The notes beneath the pieces were generated by a model, which ran no database searches, was not told the origin of the DNA, and was given only the letters and a program-made list of their open reading frames with translations. 64,000 nucleotides of DNA from Maratus speciosus (lineage: Eukaryota > Arthropoda > Arachnida > Araneae > Salticidae). This document shows positions 11,561 to 22,399 of the stretch, one piece after another (position 1 is the first letter of the stretch; the number at the start of each line of letters is the position of its first letter). The position numbers and the translations under genes were made by a program. Location: positions 669,002,484 to 669,066,483 of the forward strand of contig OZ010788.1 in NCBI GenBank assembly GCA_963932465.1, in the 5' to 3' direction.

Positions 11561-12404
11561 AAAAAATTCACCGAAAAAAATATTGGCAATAAATTTATTA
11601 TTGCTTTATAGTTATACAGTGAAAAGCAGTTAGACAGAAAATTGAAAAGTTTCGCAAGAAAAAAAAAAAAAAACCTGTTGAATTTCATAGAATTTCTAAT
11701 GTAGTATGCCAAATAAAACAGGTTTTGGCAATAATAGCTTTCTAAATAAAGATCCTAGTGTAAATTTTATTTGGTAATTTACAGTTAGAATTTTAATTAA
11801 TAAAGTCAATGTAGAAATTTGTTATTTTTTGCAGTATTGAAATATTTGTGTGGCGAAACGTAGATAAACATAAAATTATCCTTCTAGTACAATTAATCCA
11901 AATATCTAACTTCTAATCCCCCTCCCCAAATTATAAATTAAGAGTTGTATCTCATCAACAGATTTTTCTCTTATGTTATTAAAATATTTATACAATAACA
12001 ATGTAAAATGAAAAATTCTTTGGTTAGAGTTACCTGAATCGGTACTTTAAGTACTGCCGGGTCAGTACAGTTAAAATTATTTCACGACAATGAAATAAGC
12101 AACACAGTGCAACATTTCATTGCACTTTGTTAATGGCATTTGTAACATATCTATTATGGATGAAAAATACGAAAACAATTGTTTTTAATATAAACATAAA
12201 AGCAGACATCACATCAACTAAATTTTGATAAGTATCCAAGAATTACACAGGTTTGCAAAATATTTTATGTTTTTTACAGCTCCATTTCAGGTGTTTCTAC
12301 AATCACGTTAAAGATTTTTTCTTTTTTGAGAAAGTAGGGGATGAATAATCAAAAACTTAACACAGAACATGGAACACAGTAAAAAAAACATGAATATAAA
12401 TATC
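11561..12404. other. No gene recognised
   Basis: Contains A-tracts (11659-11674) and possibly a decayed array unit at its start. Nothing else is supportable. Confidence 0.5.
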
Positions 12405-12822
12405 AATTAAACACAATTTGCATAACTACAGACATACACACATCAAAATTTTTATTAAAAACAATTAAAATATAGTTAAAAAAATATATAAACTTTTCGG
12501 CTATTTTCATAGCCCTCATCAGTAAACGAACAGAGTCACAAAACAGCAAGAGCCAGAGTAAACGAAAAAACAGTTAAAATCACGGTCTAAGTAGGATAAA
12601 ATAATCACAGCAGGAACTTGGGTTGCTTCGTTGATTGGCGATTCAGCTAAAACGGTTCCCCAACCCTCAAGGAAGACACGGCTAAAATAGACGAGGCAAT
12701 TGGATTCCACAATTCGTGCACTCTCAAAATCGGGGACATGATCGAACTCAAGTGCATGTGCCACCAATCTTGAATTCAGAGTACCTTTCTTAAAAGAATT
12801 TTTATGCTCCTTGAGTCTATCT
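12405..12822 (-). pseudogene. Penelope-like retroelement 3' end, minus-strand arm
   Basis: On the minus strand the frame reads LKEHKNSFKKGTLNSRL, VAHALEFDHVPDFESARIV, ESNCLVYFSRVFLEGWG, then AESPINEATQVPAVI. This resembles the C-terminal GIY-YIG endonuclease region of Penelope-like elements: the basic KEHK segment, the FDFE/DFESA block, and the E-SN---R--LEGW helix followed by INR/INEA-x-xVPA. Everything upstream (reverse transcriptase, GIY-YIG motif itself) is missing, so it is a 5'-truncated relic. After the stop comes a ~100-nt tail with a hammerhead-like core (12495-12522). It is arranged head to head with the plus-strand copy at 12816-13187, and the two form an imperfect ~370-bp inverted repeat. 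Confidence 0.75.
12495..12522 (-). ncRNA. Hammerhead-ribozyme-like core, minus-strand Penelope arm
   Basis: The minus strand reads CTGATGA, then a stem GGCTAT-GAAA-ATAGCC preceded by one extra G, then GAAA. CUGANGA plus stem II plus GAAA is the catalytic core of hammerhead ribozymes, which Penelope-like elements are known to carry. The base after GAAA is A rather than C. I did not resolve stems I and III or the NUH cleavage site, and activity is not implied. Confidence 0.55.
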
Positions 12823-13187
12823 CAAGGTTGGTGGCACATGCACTTGAGTTCGATCATGTCCTCGATTTTGAGAGTGCACGAATTGTGGAATCCAATTGCC
12901 TCGTCTATTTTAGCCGTGTCCTCCTTGAGGGTTGGGGAACCGTTTTAGCTGAATCGCCAATCAACGAAGCAACCCAAGTTCCTGCTGATTATTTTATCCT
13001 ACTTAGACCGTAATTTTAGCTGTTTTTTCGTTTACTGTGGCTCTTGCTGTTTTGTGACTCTGTTCGTTTACTGATGAGGGCTATGAAAATAGCCGAAACG
13101 TTTATATATATTTTTAACTATATTTTAATTGTTTTTAATAAAAATTTTAATGTGTGTATGTCTGTAGTTATGCAAATTGTGTTTAAT
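12816..13187 (+). pseudogene. Penelope-like retroelement 3' end, plus-strand arm
   Basis: The plus-strand frame reads RLVAHALEFDHVLDFESA, RIVESNCLVYFSRVLLEGWG, AESPINEATQVPADY, and stops at 13011-13013. It is nearly the same protein segment as the minus-strand arm, with V/L and F/L differences and an indel after the VPA that shifts the end. The 3' tail contains the hammerhead-like core at 13071-13099, an AT-rich stretch and the shared ATGCAAATTGTGTTTAAT end. Head-to-head 5'-truncated copies with matching tails suggest twin priming or insertion next to an existing copy. Confidence 0.75.
13071..13099 (+). ncRNA. Hammerhead-ribozyme-like core, plus-strand Penelope arm
   Basis: CTGATGA (13071-13077), G, a 6-bp stem GGCTAT/ATAGCC closed by a GAAA loop, then GAAAC. 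This matches the conserved hammerhead core order. The extra G at the base of stem II is a deviation from the minimal consensus. Location in a Penelope-like 3' tail is the known context for such ribozymes. Confidence 0.65.
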
Positions 13188-13681
13188 TATTAAGTAATCC
13201 AGACGTAATTATGTATGTATTTTTAAATATAAATATCGATAAAACGCTTAAAAAATAAGCTATTTCTTACATTTTATTGAGCAATTACGTTTGTCATAGT
13301 TCCCGCTTAGCTCAATATTATGATGATGCCCTCCTTTCTTTTTCTTGTCTTGCGCACTGCTTGCGTGTGTTTCATATGTAGCAATTAGTATTACTCTATA
13401 TTAATTTATGTCTGGTATCTTTATAATTAAACTTATAATTTACCAAATCGAATTTTTATGAATAAATTTACAATTCACCAATTTGGCAGCAATCTTTTAT
13501 TTGTATGAAAACTGTACGAGATGGAAAATTTATCGCCAAAATAATGATAATGATAATAATAGGGATGCACCGAATATTCGTTATCTATTCGGTATTCGGC
13601 GAATTTGGCCAAGTTACCGAATATTCGGTTTGGCTGAATATCAAACTATTCGGTATGCCGGATATTCGGCCGAACTGAATA

Positions 13682-14660
13682 CAGTAACACCCCTGTTAAC
13701 CGAATCCCGGTTATCCGAAAATCGGCTTAACCGAAAGACCTTAAAATTCCTTAAAGTCCTTTATAAATGTGAAGAGCTTTATTATCAACATTATTTTTAC
13801 CTTCAAATGACACCTTTCAACACATTTTGATTTATGATCACTATTTTATTTGTAAGTTTTAGATCAAAACAATTCCGAATCATTTTTAATACATTGAAGA
13901 GCTGTTTTAATACTTATTAGCTTTAAAAATTAGAAGCAAAATACGTAAAAATCAAAACTTTGAAAGATGTTATTGGACACTTGTAGAAATAGTGTCAAAA
14001 AAGAAAGTTCTTTATGAAATAAATAAATGGAGTCAACTTACTTACTTGGTCTATTGAGTAATTTCGGGCACTTTATTAAATAAACACGTAACACACGTCA
14101 TTTTTTTTTTTTACAAAATATGTTGTTATTTTCTTTTGTTTTTCAACTTTGCATCGTTTCATGCTGCTTTATCACTCCACCTTTTAAAATAACAATACAT
14201 CTGATGCTGTTGCATCTTATTGTACTTCAACATATCGAAGTGCCTTAGTAGCTTTACTATGTGTAAACCTGGTATTATCAATCTTTTCAGACTCTTCTTC
14301 AGTATCAGCATCTCCCCGATTCACCGCGGCAACTATTTCCGTGTCTGTAAAATCTTGCTCATCAGTGGTTGGACGAAGCCAAGCCACAATTTCGCCTCAC
14401 TGTTCGAGCGACTTGTGATTTTGGTTTGTTATTCAGGGTGCTTTGAATAAATTTTTATTACAACGATGTTCTAAATTACGATCACAGCTTTTCATCAAAC
14501 AAGCTTTCACCATAAGCCTCCCGGTTATTCGAAAATTCCTATGGAACCTCAGTTATCCGAAAATTCCAATGTAACCCTGGTTATCCGAAAATTCCTATGG
14601 AACCCCGGTTAACCGAAAATGCTTTGGTCCCATGCTTTTCGGATAACCGGGGTTTTACTG
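13682..14660 (-). mobile_element. Tigger/pogo-type element nested in the hAT element
   Basis: The ends are CAGTAACACCCCTGTTAACC and the complement of CAGTAAAACCCCGGTTATCC, with TA on both sides (13680-13681, 14661-14662). Several degenerate copies of GGTTATCCGAAAATTCC repeat near the right end. The interior carries a minus-strand transposase C-terminal relic. It is therefore an internally deleted member of a pogo/Tigger family, younger than the hAT element it interrupts. Confidence 0.88.
14165..14465 (-). pseudogene. Tigger/jerky-like transposase, C-terminal relic
   Basis: On the minus strand, WLRPTTDEQDFTDTEIVAA, VNRGDADTEEESEKID, then THSKATKALRYVEVQ and DATASDVL, matches the acidic tail and final helices of Tigger/jerky transposases (an A-x-x-AL-x-Y-x-E-Q helix followed by DAT-x-x-D). 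The DDE catalytic domain and N-terminal CENPB-type DNA-binding domains are absent. One stop interrupts the final helix. It lies entirely inside the 13682-14660 element in the expected place. Confidence 0.7.
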
Positions 14661-15659
14661 TACTTAAAAAAAACTTTTAAAACATTTTTAGAAACCTTAT
14701 AAAAGTTCTACGTTTAACAGTCAACATAAAGATATTCAGAATAATTAGAAACAGAATCAGATTTAAATAAAAGAGAATGTTCTTGCATTTGCTGATGTTA
14801 AGTGTTATTTAAGAAAATTAACCAATCACGAGGATTTTTATAGGAATTAATTATATACAAATACAAGTTCCTGAACACTGTCCAGTAAATAGCATGTTTC
14901 TTGCTAAGATTTTAAGACATTTACAATCTCTCAAAATGATCACCCACTCCAGACACCGGTCTAGGATGCATTTAAAAACTTCCTTGCTTAATCAAAGGGA
15001 GTAGAACAGTTATTCTTGCTGAGTTGCCCCCATATAAAATTTGAATAGATCTATTATTTCCTTTTACTTTAGTCTCTTCCTTCCAAACGGATAATATATG
15101 ATCCTGTACAATTTTTCTTTCAATTTTTTCACAATTTATCTTTGATTTTAAAATGTTTGTTTTAGAATATAACAAAATTTTATTCATTTATTTTAATTCA
15201 CAGAAGAAGCCATAAAATTTAAATTTTATTAATTTAAAAAGTTTTTTAACTATTCTCTTCTTAAATAACTCAAAGCAGATTTTTTTCAGCACAAAGTTTA
15301 CTTGAAAAAAGCTAGTTTATCAAAATGAAAGTTTGTTTTGAATATTATGTAAAATTGTTATAAAATTTAACATTTTAATTACTTTAAACTTTGAAATATA
15401 AGCGTATTCGACAAGCCGAATATTCGGTATTCGGACTAACAATTACTATTTGGCTACACAAATATTGGGTATTCAGTTCACCTGTAGGCCGAATTTTCGG
15501 TATTCGGCCAAAGTCACTATTCGGTGCATCCCTAGATAATAATGAGCTTCCCCAAAATAATGATAAAAAATGCATAAAAAACTTTCTTTCTTTTAAAGAT
15601 AAGTAATTTTATTGCAGGTTTATTCTATTCTCCTACTGTTAAGATAAAAGTATATACTA

Positions 15660-17370
15660 GTTGGCCATAATTTAAGTGCCTATGTTTGAAAGGGATCTGC
15701 AAGCTAAACTATTTGAAATATTTAAACCAGAACGAAAAATCATACATACAGCATAGATTATGAAACACTTTCCAACACATTCAGAATACTATAGCAATAC
15801 TCTGCTATCACCATGCTATTACCATGAATAGTCGTTAAAATATAAGATTTTTTTTTTGTTTTTGCAGTCCTGTATATGATCTACAGATTACTATGCATAC
15901 TATGCATATGTGTGCTAAAGGTTAGTTAAGTTAAACGCATAGGACAGTTGAAAACTTCCACTCAGCCATTTCCGCACATAAATGGATGTTATTGAGATCT
16001 TTTGTGCGACTCTGTATATGATCTAGAGAATTTATGCACACCTAGTAATACTTAAAAATTAGTTAAATTTAAAAACCACAACTGAAAACTCTCTTCCAGC
16101 AATTATTGTTCGTAGGCTTCAATAGTCCAAATAATATACAAATAGTACAATAAAGAATGCTCAATTTCTTCTATAGCCAAATTCTTTTGTGTGTCCCTGT
16201 AAATGAACGATAAGTTCTATGCACACCATATTCTATAGGAAGAACCTCGTAGAACACCTCAGTGATGTATATGTTTTTCAGTATGGAACTATGCATATAT
16301 AACGTTATCAACATTTTGCTAATTTTGAACACCCTCCCCCCCTTATGATATCATGCGTTATCATTTGTCGAACCCCCCCCCTCCCCCCGATGATATCGTT
16401 ATCAATTTTTAAAAATTCTTTTTATTTCTACATTCTTTTTCTTTCTTTTTATACGTTTGCAGTGATAGACTCAAATCATAATACATTTATTAGTCGAATA
16501 GTTTACGGATTCAAAAAGTCAATAATATATCAATACATTGAAACAAATTTGTTTCAAATAACATCTAAAAGAGTTAGTTACTATTTAAAAGTATTTAATA
16601 ATAACTTGTTGTTACATAATACAATAAACATTAATATTGTCTTCTTGTACTTGACACCTATCCGGGGAGGGTAAAAGCAGAACATAATAAACAAATCAGT
16701 TGGATAACACTATTTCTCTTTCTGTACTGGTAAACGAAAGTATCATTTCCAACATATTATGCTCCTGGTTTCTCTAAGAGTGAATTATATATGCGCCCAT
16801 GGCGGAAAAACAGGGATGCCAAACGTTGGGGTATTACAAATTTTGGAATAAAAGGATTTTATAAACATTTAATGGCTTTAATAATAGCTTTGTATTTTCC
16901 TAAAAACATATAAAAATAATAATAAATCACAAGTAGCAGGCTACTTGGATGTAAAAAAGAAGTTACTCAAAAAAGAAAAGTTTGATTAGATCAAAAATGA
17001 TAACGATATCAAAAGGCAACCCCCCCCCTCCCCCTAGAGATATCTTACGATATCAAATGCCAGACACCCCCTCCCCCCTAAAATGATAACGTTATATATG
17101 CATAGCCCCTATGTTTAAAATACTGTATTACCATCAATATACACGGCAAACGAATTTTCCCCATAGACCATAATGTAACAGAAATCTTTTGAGTGCACCT
17201 GTCAATGAACTGAAAGTTCCACACACTTCATTTTCAATATCGAACATGCTATAGTAAATCCCGATAACATATCAATTTCATGGCAATCGGACTCATTTAC
17301 GCGAGTTAGAGCACGGAGAGGCAAACCGAATTCATAAACACTTTTCAACTATGTTGGAAAGTGTTAAAAT
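15660..17370. repeat. Repeat family B, copy 1: ~140-180-bp tandem units
   Basis: A motif like TTTTGTGTGACCCTGTATATGATC followed by TTCTATGCACACC recurs near 15865, 16005, 16188 and 17188, with similar spacers. The array ends with a block containing AACCGAATTCATAAACAC and TTTTCAACTATGTTGGAAAG. The same block and units occur in inverse orientation at 32530-33370. The array is interrupted by the foldback at 16289-17105. Confidence 0.65.
16289..17105. mobile_element. Foldback MITE with C-run subterminal blocks (~817 bp)
   Basis: The terminal inverted repeat begins CTATGCATATATAACGTTAT on both ends (16289 and complement ending 17105). Inside each end, two blocks of C7-C9 runs flank GATATC-containing palindromes (16333-16388 and 17020-17080), so both arms can form i-motif/G-quadruplex-like structures. 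No target duplication is obvious and no coding frame is recognised. Confidence 0.7.
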
Positions 17371-17461
17371 GATTTGGTATTTATTCAGTTAAAGCATGCG
17401 GAATTAAGTTCTGCGAAGAAAAATATAATAAAAAACAGATGGCGCTATATGTAATAGAAAA

Positions 17462-17680
17462 ATGAAGAATTTCTTACCAGCTAAATTAAAAAATATATAT
17501 ATATGGAATATTTTACATGATAAAGTAGTTAAGCAAGTCTTACAAATCACTAAATTCTTAAAATGTATAAAGAACACCTCAACTCAATCTAAAAAATTCG
17601 ATAATCCGATGCAAAAACTGATGGTTATTTTAACTGAATTTGATAAACTTGCAAGTCAACTCAACATTACTGAAGATTAA
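17462..17680 (+). CDS. Short unrecognised frame (72 residues), probably element remnant
   Basis: The frame encodes MKNFLPAKLKN, then a segment with KQVLQITKFLKCI and a C-terminus FDNPMQKLMVILTEFDKLAS plus QLNITED. It is predicted helical and basic-to-acidic, with no domain that I recognise. It could be the C-terminus of a repeat-encoded protein truncated upstream. GGCGC-rich words near 17430 and 20895/20981 suggest that the flanks (17400-17946 and 20468-21000) form one older element into which the hAT-like element at 17955-20459 inserted. Confidence 0.25.
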   Translation: MKNFLPAKLKNIYIWNILHDKVVKQVLQITKFLKCIKNTSTQSKKFDNPMQKLMVILTEFDKLASQLNITED

Positions 17681-17954
17681 GCTCTTCGCTAGTTAAACTT
17701 TTTGCTTTTAAACTGCCTCTTAAATTACATACTATGCTTTTCTCATGTTTATCTTCTTTATTTTTTCCTTTTGTTTGTTTTATTCTTCTTCAAATTGCTA
17801 GACTGGGTGGACGCCGTCCTCTTGCTGTTGCTTGTTCCCCTCGGCTTATGCTTTTTTCTGTATATTTAGTTAGAACTCTCCTCATTGTAGCTTTTTTTTA
17901 TTTTGTAAATATTTTTCCTTGTAGTATATTAAACTCTCTTGTATATATGTATAT

Positions 17955-20459
17955 TAGGGTGGGTCGAAAAAACCGAAATTTTTATAATCGAAATGTAATA
18001 GCGCGGAAAAGTTGCCTTTTGTAATACAGAATAAATTTCTAAAATATTACATCTATCGGTTAATATCTTTTACCGCCGCAAGGGGGCCAAAGTTTCAAAA
18101 AATCGCAAAAAACGTGTTTTTTTTATCATTTTTTTTAAATTATCCAAACATACCAATACAATTTTTAATAGAACGCAATAGCTACATGAAGATATGAGAA
18201 ATGTCCCGGTAAATGTTCATTATGATGAAATCATGTCTTTATTTGTCGCAAAAAGACCAAATTTTTTGTGAAAATTTCAAAAATTTCAATTTTTCATTTT
18301 TTTTTCTAAATTTTTATAATTTCTATAATATGTCTAGAAATAAATAATTTTGCTTTATATCTATTAATATATCATAATTTATTATAACTATTTGTAATAG
18401 ACTTGAAAATAAAGTTAATCATTCATTTTTCTTGACGATCGCTTCATCTACTGATGTTTTACTTTATAACAGCCAATTCATGCCACAAAAATTATATAAA
18501 ATGAGCAAAATATTTTAGTATTTTATTAATTAAAATATAGAGATGTTTAACCAAAACGGGTTAAATAAACTTAAAATGAAGAAGAATTTAATGTAAATGA
18601 ATTTTATAATATAACTTGCTTTCAGATGAAGCCATTATTTCTCGGGAGGCCAAAACTGATCAAATGTGATCCTCCCTCTGTTCTAGTAAACAAACTTTAT
18701 CAGTGCTTCAATGAATAATTTCACGCATCTTTCTAGTGATTGAGTGGGACAAGGAAAGTTATAATAGCTGGTATCTTTAATCGAACATTTTAAACTCACC
18801 AGCGTTTTTAGTCGATAAAGAAACCATAACAGATGGTTCCGTTAGTTTTCAGTTTTGTCAGTAGACTAAAGCCATAGAATTTTAAGCTTCAGTGTTGAAG
18901 TCTGCTATGATAAAGTGACGGATGGCACTATTTTAGTCCACAGAACTTCGTGTTTTTGCAATTTTCTTCATGGCTGGGGCCCTGATGTTCTCCTCTTCAT
19001 ATGCTATCATTCCAAAGAGACTATTTGTATGATTTGCGAAATCGTCATTTCGTGAAAATACAGGAACTATAATCTTTCGTAGATTATCTGTCAAGTAACG
19101 TAAGTTACTAACTATAGTGCACAGGTTCTGGAAAACATGAGTGCCATTTTAATTGTGAACCAACTGATGTAGTACATTTTCAGGATGTACTCAAAGAGTA
19201 TGACAAGTTAAGAAGAGGGTTTCTTTGTTCCAACGTAGAGTCTCAAAATTCGAATAGCAGTAATGATCCACCTTGCGTGAAATATTTGTCCAGGAACAAA
19301 TTAAAAAAGGTAAATTGTATACACGCGTGTTGAAAGAGCTTGCAATATTTCAGACATATACTTCTGGTCAGTTGACAAATCATCTTTATCAACAGCTAGG
19401 TGATCAGATTAAATTGGCTTAAATTTTGCAATTGGTAATAATTCGCAAATCGCAAGAGATCAACCAATTGGGCCACAATATGATAGCGAACCTGTTTTTT
19501 GTCATCGAGATGTTTGAAAATATGTCTCAGTGGAAGCTCATTGAAGTGAGGTCAAGGAAGCCAATAAAGTGGTTTTTTAAAAGTTGTTCTCAACTAATCC
19601 TACTATAACACCACCTTTGCATCCTGTTTTGAAGACAGTTCCGCGAAATTCAACTGCAATTATTATTCCAGTCGGGATTTCATTTTTCTTCAAAAAATCT
19701 ATAATGTCATTGCATATAGAAGTCGCCTTGATAGGCGATGGGGTCAAATGACAAAAATAATTCAGACCTGGTTCTAGTACAAAGAGATATGTTCCTCCTT
19801 GACTTCGCAAAGATGAAACTTTGCCACCTCTTTATTCTGGCAGATATTTCTATCTTTAGGGCCAACAAAGTATAGAGTAAAAGGAGTACATTACAAAAAA
19901 AACGAACAAAGTGAAACGTGGCCCTCTAGCAGCGAGAAATTAATTTTACGTGCAGGCAGCTGCAGGTGTTTCTATCATTGAGCAATTTTTTTTTAAATAG
20001 AATTACAGTGATCATGGTTAACAATGTGCATGAAATTAACAACATAAAATGCCTTTCTCAGCCTATTATAAATGTAAAAAATCTGAAAACATTACAAAAG
20101 TTATGAAAATTGAAAAAAATGAAAAACTTTAATTTTTAACATTTTTTAGAAATTTTGGCCCTGTTGTGGCGGTAAAAGCAACGATGTCACAAAAATGAAA
20201 TGTTAATGTTACGTTACTAATATCTTGGCGTGGCTATTGCGTTCTATTAGAAATTGAATAAGTATGTTTGGATAATTTAAAAAAAAAATGCTAAAAGTAT
20301 GTTTTTTGCGATTTTTTCGAAATTTGGACCCCTTGCGGCAGTAAAACATGTTAACCAGTCGGTGTAATATTTTACGTATTTTATCTTTTTTACAAAAGGC
20401 AACTTTTCCGCGCTATTACGTTTCGATTATAAATATTTCGGTTTTTTCGACCCACCCTA
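17955..20459 (-). mobile_element. 8-bp-duplicating DNA transposon (hAT-like), 2,505 bp
   Basis: The termini are TAGGGTGGGTCGAAAAAACC and its complement, with about 60 bp of strong inverted repeat continuing through TAATCGAAAYGTAATAGCG. Exact 8-bp direct repeats ATGTATAT flank it (17947-17954, 20460-20467). Longer subterminal inverted repeats include the GGGGCCAAAGTTTCAAAAAA block at 18083 and its counterpart near 20310-20335. A minus-strand transposase-like pseudogene occupies the middle. hAT assignment rests on the duplication length; P-type elements also make 8-bp duplications. Confidence 0.88.
18640..19840 (-). pseudogene. Transposon-encoded protein of the 17955-20459 element
   Basis: Minus-strand blocks in order are GGTYLFVLEPGLNYFCHLTP (about 19740-19800), ICNDIIDFLKKNEI and IIIAVEFRGTVFKTG (about 19610-19710), FNELPLRHIFKHLDDKK (about 19490-19545), PGQIFHARWIITAIRILRLY (about 19230-19290), FANHTNSLFGMIAYEEENIR (about 18985-19045) and FPCPTQSLERCVKLFIEA (about 18700-18755). 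I recall this block order from uncharacterised arthropod proteins that look transposon-borne, where the equivalents read GCDGT, NELP-RHLF, HARWLT and FPCHTQAVERCVK. Several frame changes and stops make it inactive. The original acidic residue of GCDGT is replaced (EFRGT). Confidence 0.65.
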
Positions 20460-20467
20460 ATGTATAT

Positions 20468-21090
20468 ATATATATAAGATTTTTATTATTTTTCTATTTT
20501 GTTCAAATTGTGTTTAACTTTTTTCTTATGATAAACTCAATGTTTGGTCTCTGAATTGAGTCTTTTTTTTTATGTTGGGGCTTCCTTTTGGTAGCTTTTT
20601 CACCTGTCATGGACATTTAATTGGATCATATGGAACCTTATAATTTTTTTTTCTTTTTTTTTTTCTCATTAGTTATACTAACAATTTTTCAAATTGTCCA
20701 TCTTCTTAACTTTTTTTTCTTTACGTGGCTACAAGCCGCGTTTAAACTCTCTTTTTTTATAAGGCACCCATTGGATTGTAACACGATATATTTTTAGCCT
20801 GGATGTAAAGTTGCCGAGCAACTAGGGAATCCAAACACTTGCTAACATTGTTCCATTGTTATTATGAACGTGACCGTCACCATAGCACTTCCATAAAGAA
20901 TAGCGCCGTCTCAAAAGATATTGATTTAAAATGAGTTATTTTTGTTAATAGTAGTTGTTGATAAAACACCTCTAACATTTAAGCGCCATCTATCGGTAAA
21001 AAATGAAATTAATCCTTTTTATTCCATAACTCGTTTTCGCATACTCTAAAAAGTATAAGTGCCAACACTTTTAACTATATTCCAAATAGT
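20468..21090. other. No gene recognised; T-rich flank of older element
   Basis: Contains several T-runs and GCGCCGTCT/GCGCCATCTATCGG words that mirror a GATGGCGCTATAT word at 17440, so it may be the distal part of the element split by the hAT-like insertion. Confidence 0.4.
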
Positions 21091-21298
21091 TTAACCCGTT
21101 TGAGTCGGGCGTCTCTTACACAAATTTTATTCGGTTGACATAATTTTTTAAAAAGAAGTTTCCTTCAAGTATACACTTTCAAAAATGATCTAATTAAATA
21201 AGGCAAATTTTATTCTCCTTTATTACTGGTGCCAAAAACAAATTTTGCAAAGAAATATAAGGTCCAGTCAGACTGGACATACGAGTACAAAGGGTTAA
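21091..21298. mobile_element. TTAA element T2 (208 bp, hairpin type)
   Basis: Starts TTAACCCGTTTGAGTCGGGC and ends GTACAAAGGGTTAA. Core AATTAAATAAGGCAAATTTT and TTACTGGTGCC match T1. Hairpin-forming palindrome GTCCAGTCAGACTGGAC at 21262-21278, 16 nt from the terminal TTAA. Confidence 0.8.
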
Positions 21299-21363
21299 CT
21301 CGTAGAACACTTCAAACACGTGCTCTTTAATTATGGCTACCCTTGTACATTAGCAACTTTTTC

Positions 21364-21470
21364 TTAACCCTCTCGTTGAGAATCATTCTATTTCCACGGG
21401 CAACATAAAAGTAGCAAAATTTGCGCAACTAACCATTTCAGAGATTTTTTTCTTTCTAATCCAATTCTAT

Positions 21471-21508
<38 letters not shown>

Positions 21509-21642
21509 TTTGCAAAAAAAGTTTGCATATTTTAACTCTAAAATGTATGTAGATTTCAAATATGTAATAAAATAAATGAGCAATTTTTGAACCTATATTG
21601 ATTTAAATAAAAAAATATATATGTACGCAGCGTGAGGGTTAA
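21364..21642. mobile_element. TTAA element T3 (279 bp with A30 insertion)
   Basis: Starts TTAACCCTCTCGTTGAG and ends CAGCGTGAGGGTTAA. A small palindrome AGAATCATTCT lies about 15 nt in from the left end. A 30-nt A-run (21475-21504) accounts for much of the excess length. Confidence 0.65.
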
Positions 21643-21979
21643 CTCCCGATGGTGTATAAAAGTATCACTTCAAAAAATACTTTAAAATATATTAAAAAGA
21701 TATTGTGATTTTACAAATAATATTACGCCTCAAACTCTTAAAAATTAATAAAATCATGCAGTGGATTTACGTATTAATGTTGAGATGTTTCACATTTATA
21801 AAAAAAAATTATAAGGAGTATTACTGTTTTACGGTTAAGACTTAATTTAAGCTAATTTTTTCAGAAACTTTTCCTTAATAAAAGGTTAATTTAACAAGAA
21901 TCAAGACATAGAAGAGATAGGGAGTATTGAGTAAATTTATGGGTGCACAATTTGCTCCCCATTGCACCAAGATTATTGC

Positions 21980-22080
21980 ACCAAGATCCGAATATTTATA
22001 AAACTAGTTATAGTACGAACGCACCTCATTTGCCACATTTGACGTACAATTTCAGACTTGTTTTTAAAAAGTATTGCACA
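21980..22080. repeat. Repeat family A, short fragment
   Basis: GCACCAAGATCYGAATATTTATAAA followed by TATAGTACGAACGCACCTCA and TTGCCACATTTGACGTAC matches the distal part of the family A copies at 34560-34650 and 40150-40220. Confidence 0.7.
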
Positions 22081-22399
22081 TTTTGAAAACGGATTTGTGA
22101 CGAAAGTGGAATAACTGCTCATAAACAGTATTGCCAAATCTGGCGGATTTTTTATTCAAAACTTCTGAATTCTCTTCAAAAAACTTGCAATAATATTTAC
22201 CTTTTATTTTATTCATGGAATATATATTATTAAATAAATCGACAATAACTATTCAAACATTCTGGAGAAAAATCGGAATCTGAACTGGATTTGCCCGCTA
22301 TACACGCTCAAAACGCTGAAAATACTGACCGCCTACAAAATGTTAAAAAACACGAACTTAATTTATAATTCGCGCGGAATTCATCACTCATTCTCAAAT

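Larger units (their letters stand above)
13560..15534. mobile_element. hAT-type DNA transposon, 1,975 bp, host of a Tigger insertion
   Basis: The termini are TAGGGATGCACCGAATATTC and the complement of TAGGGATGCACCGAATAGTG. An exact 8-bp direct repeat GATAATAA lies immediately outside each end (13552-13559 and 15535-15542), the hallmark of hAT insertion. Subterminal regions are rich in TATTCGG/CCGAATA words repeated in both orientations, typical of multiple transposase-binding sites. No hAT transposase remains. The centre is occupied by the Tigger-type element 13682-14660. Confidence 0.92.
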
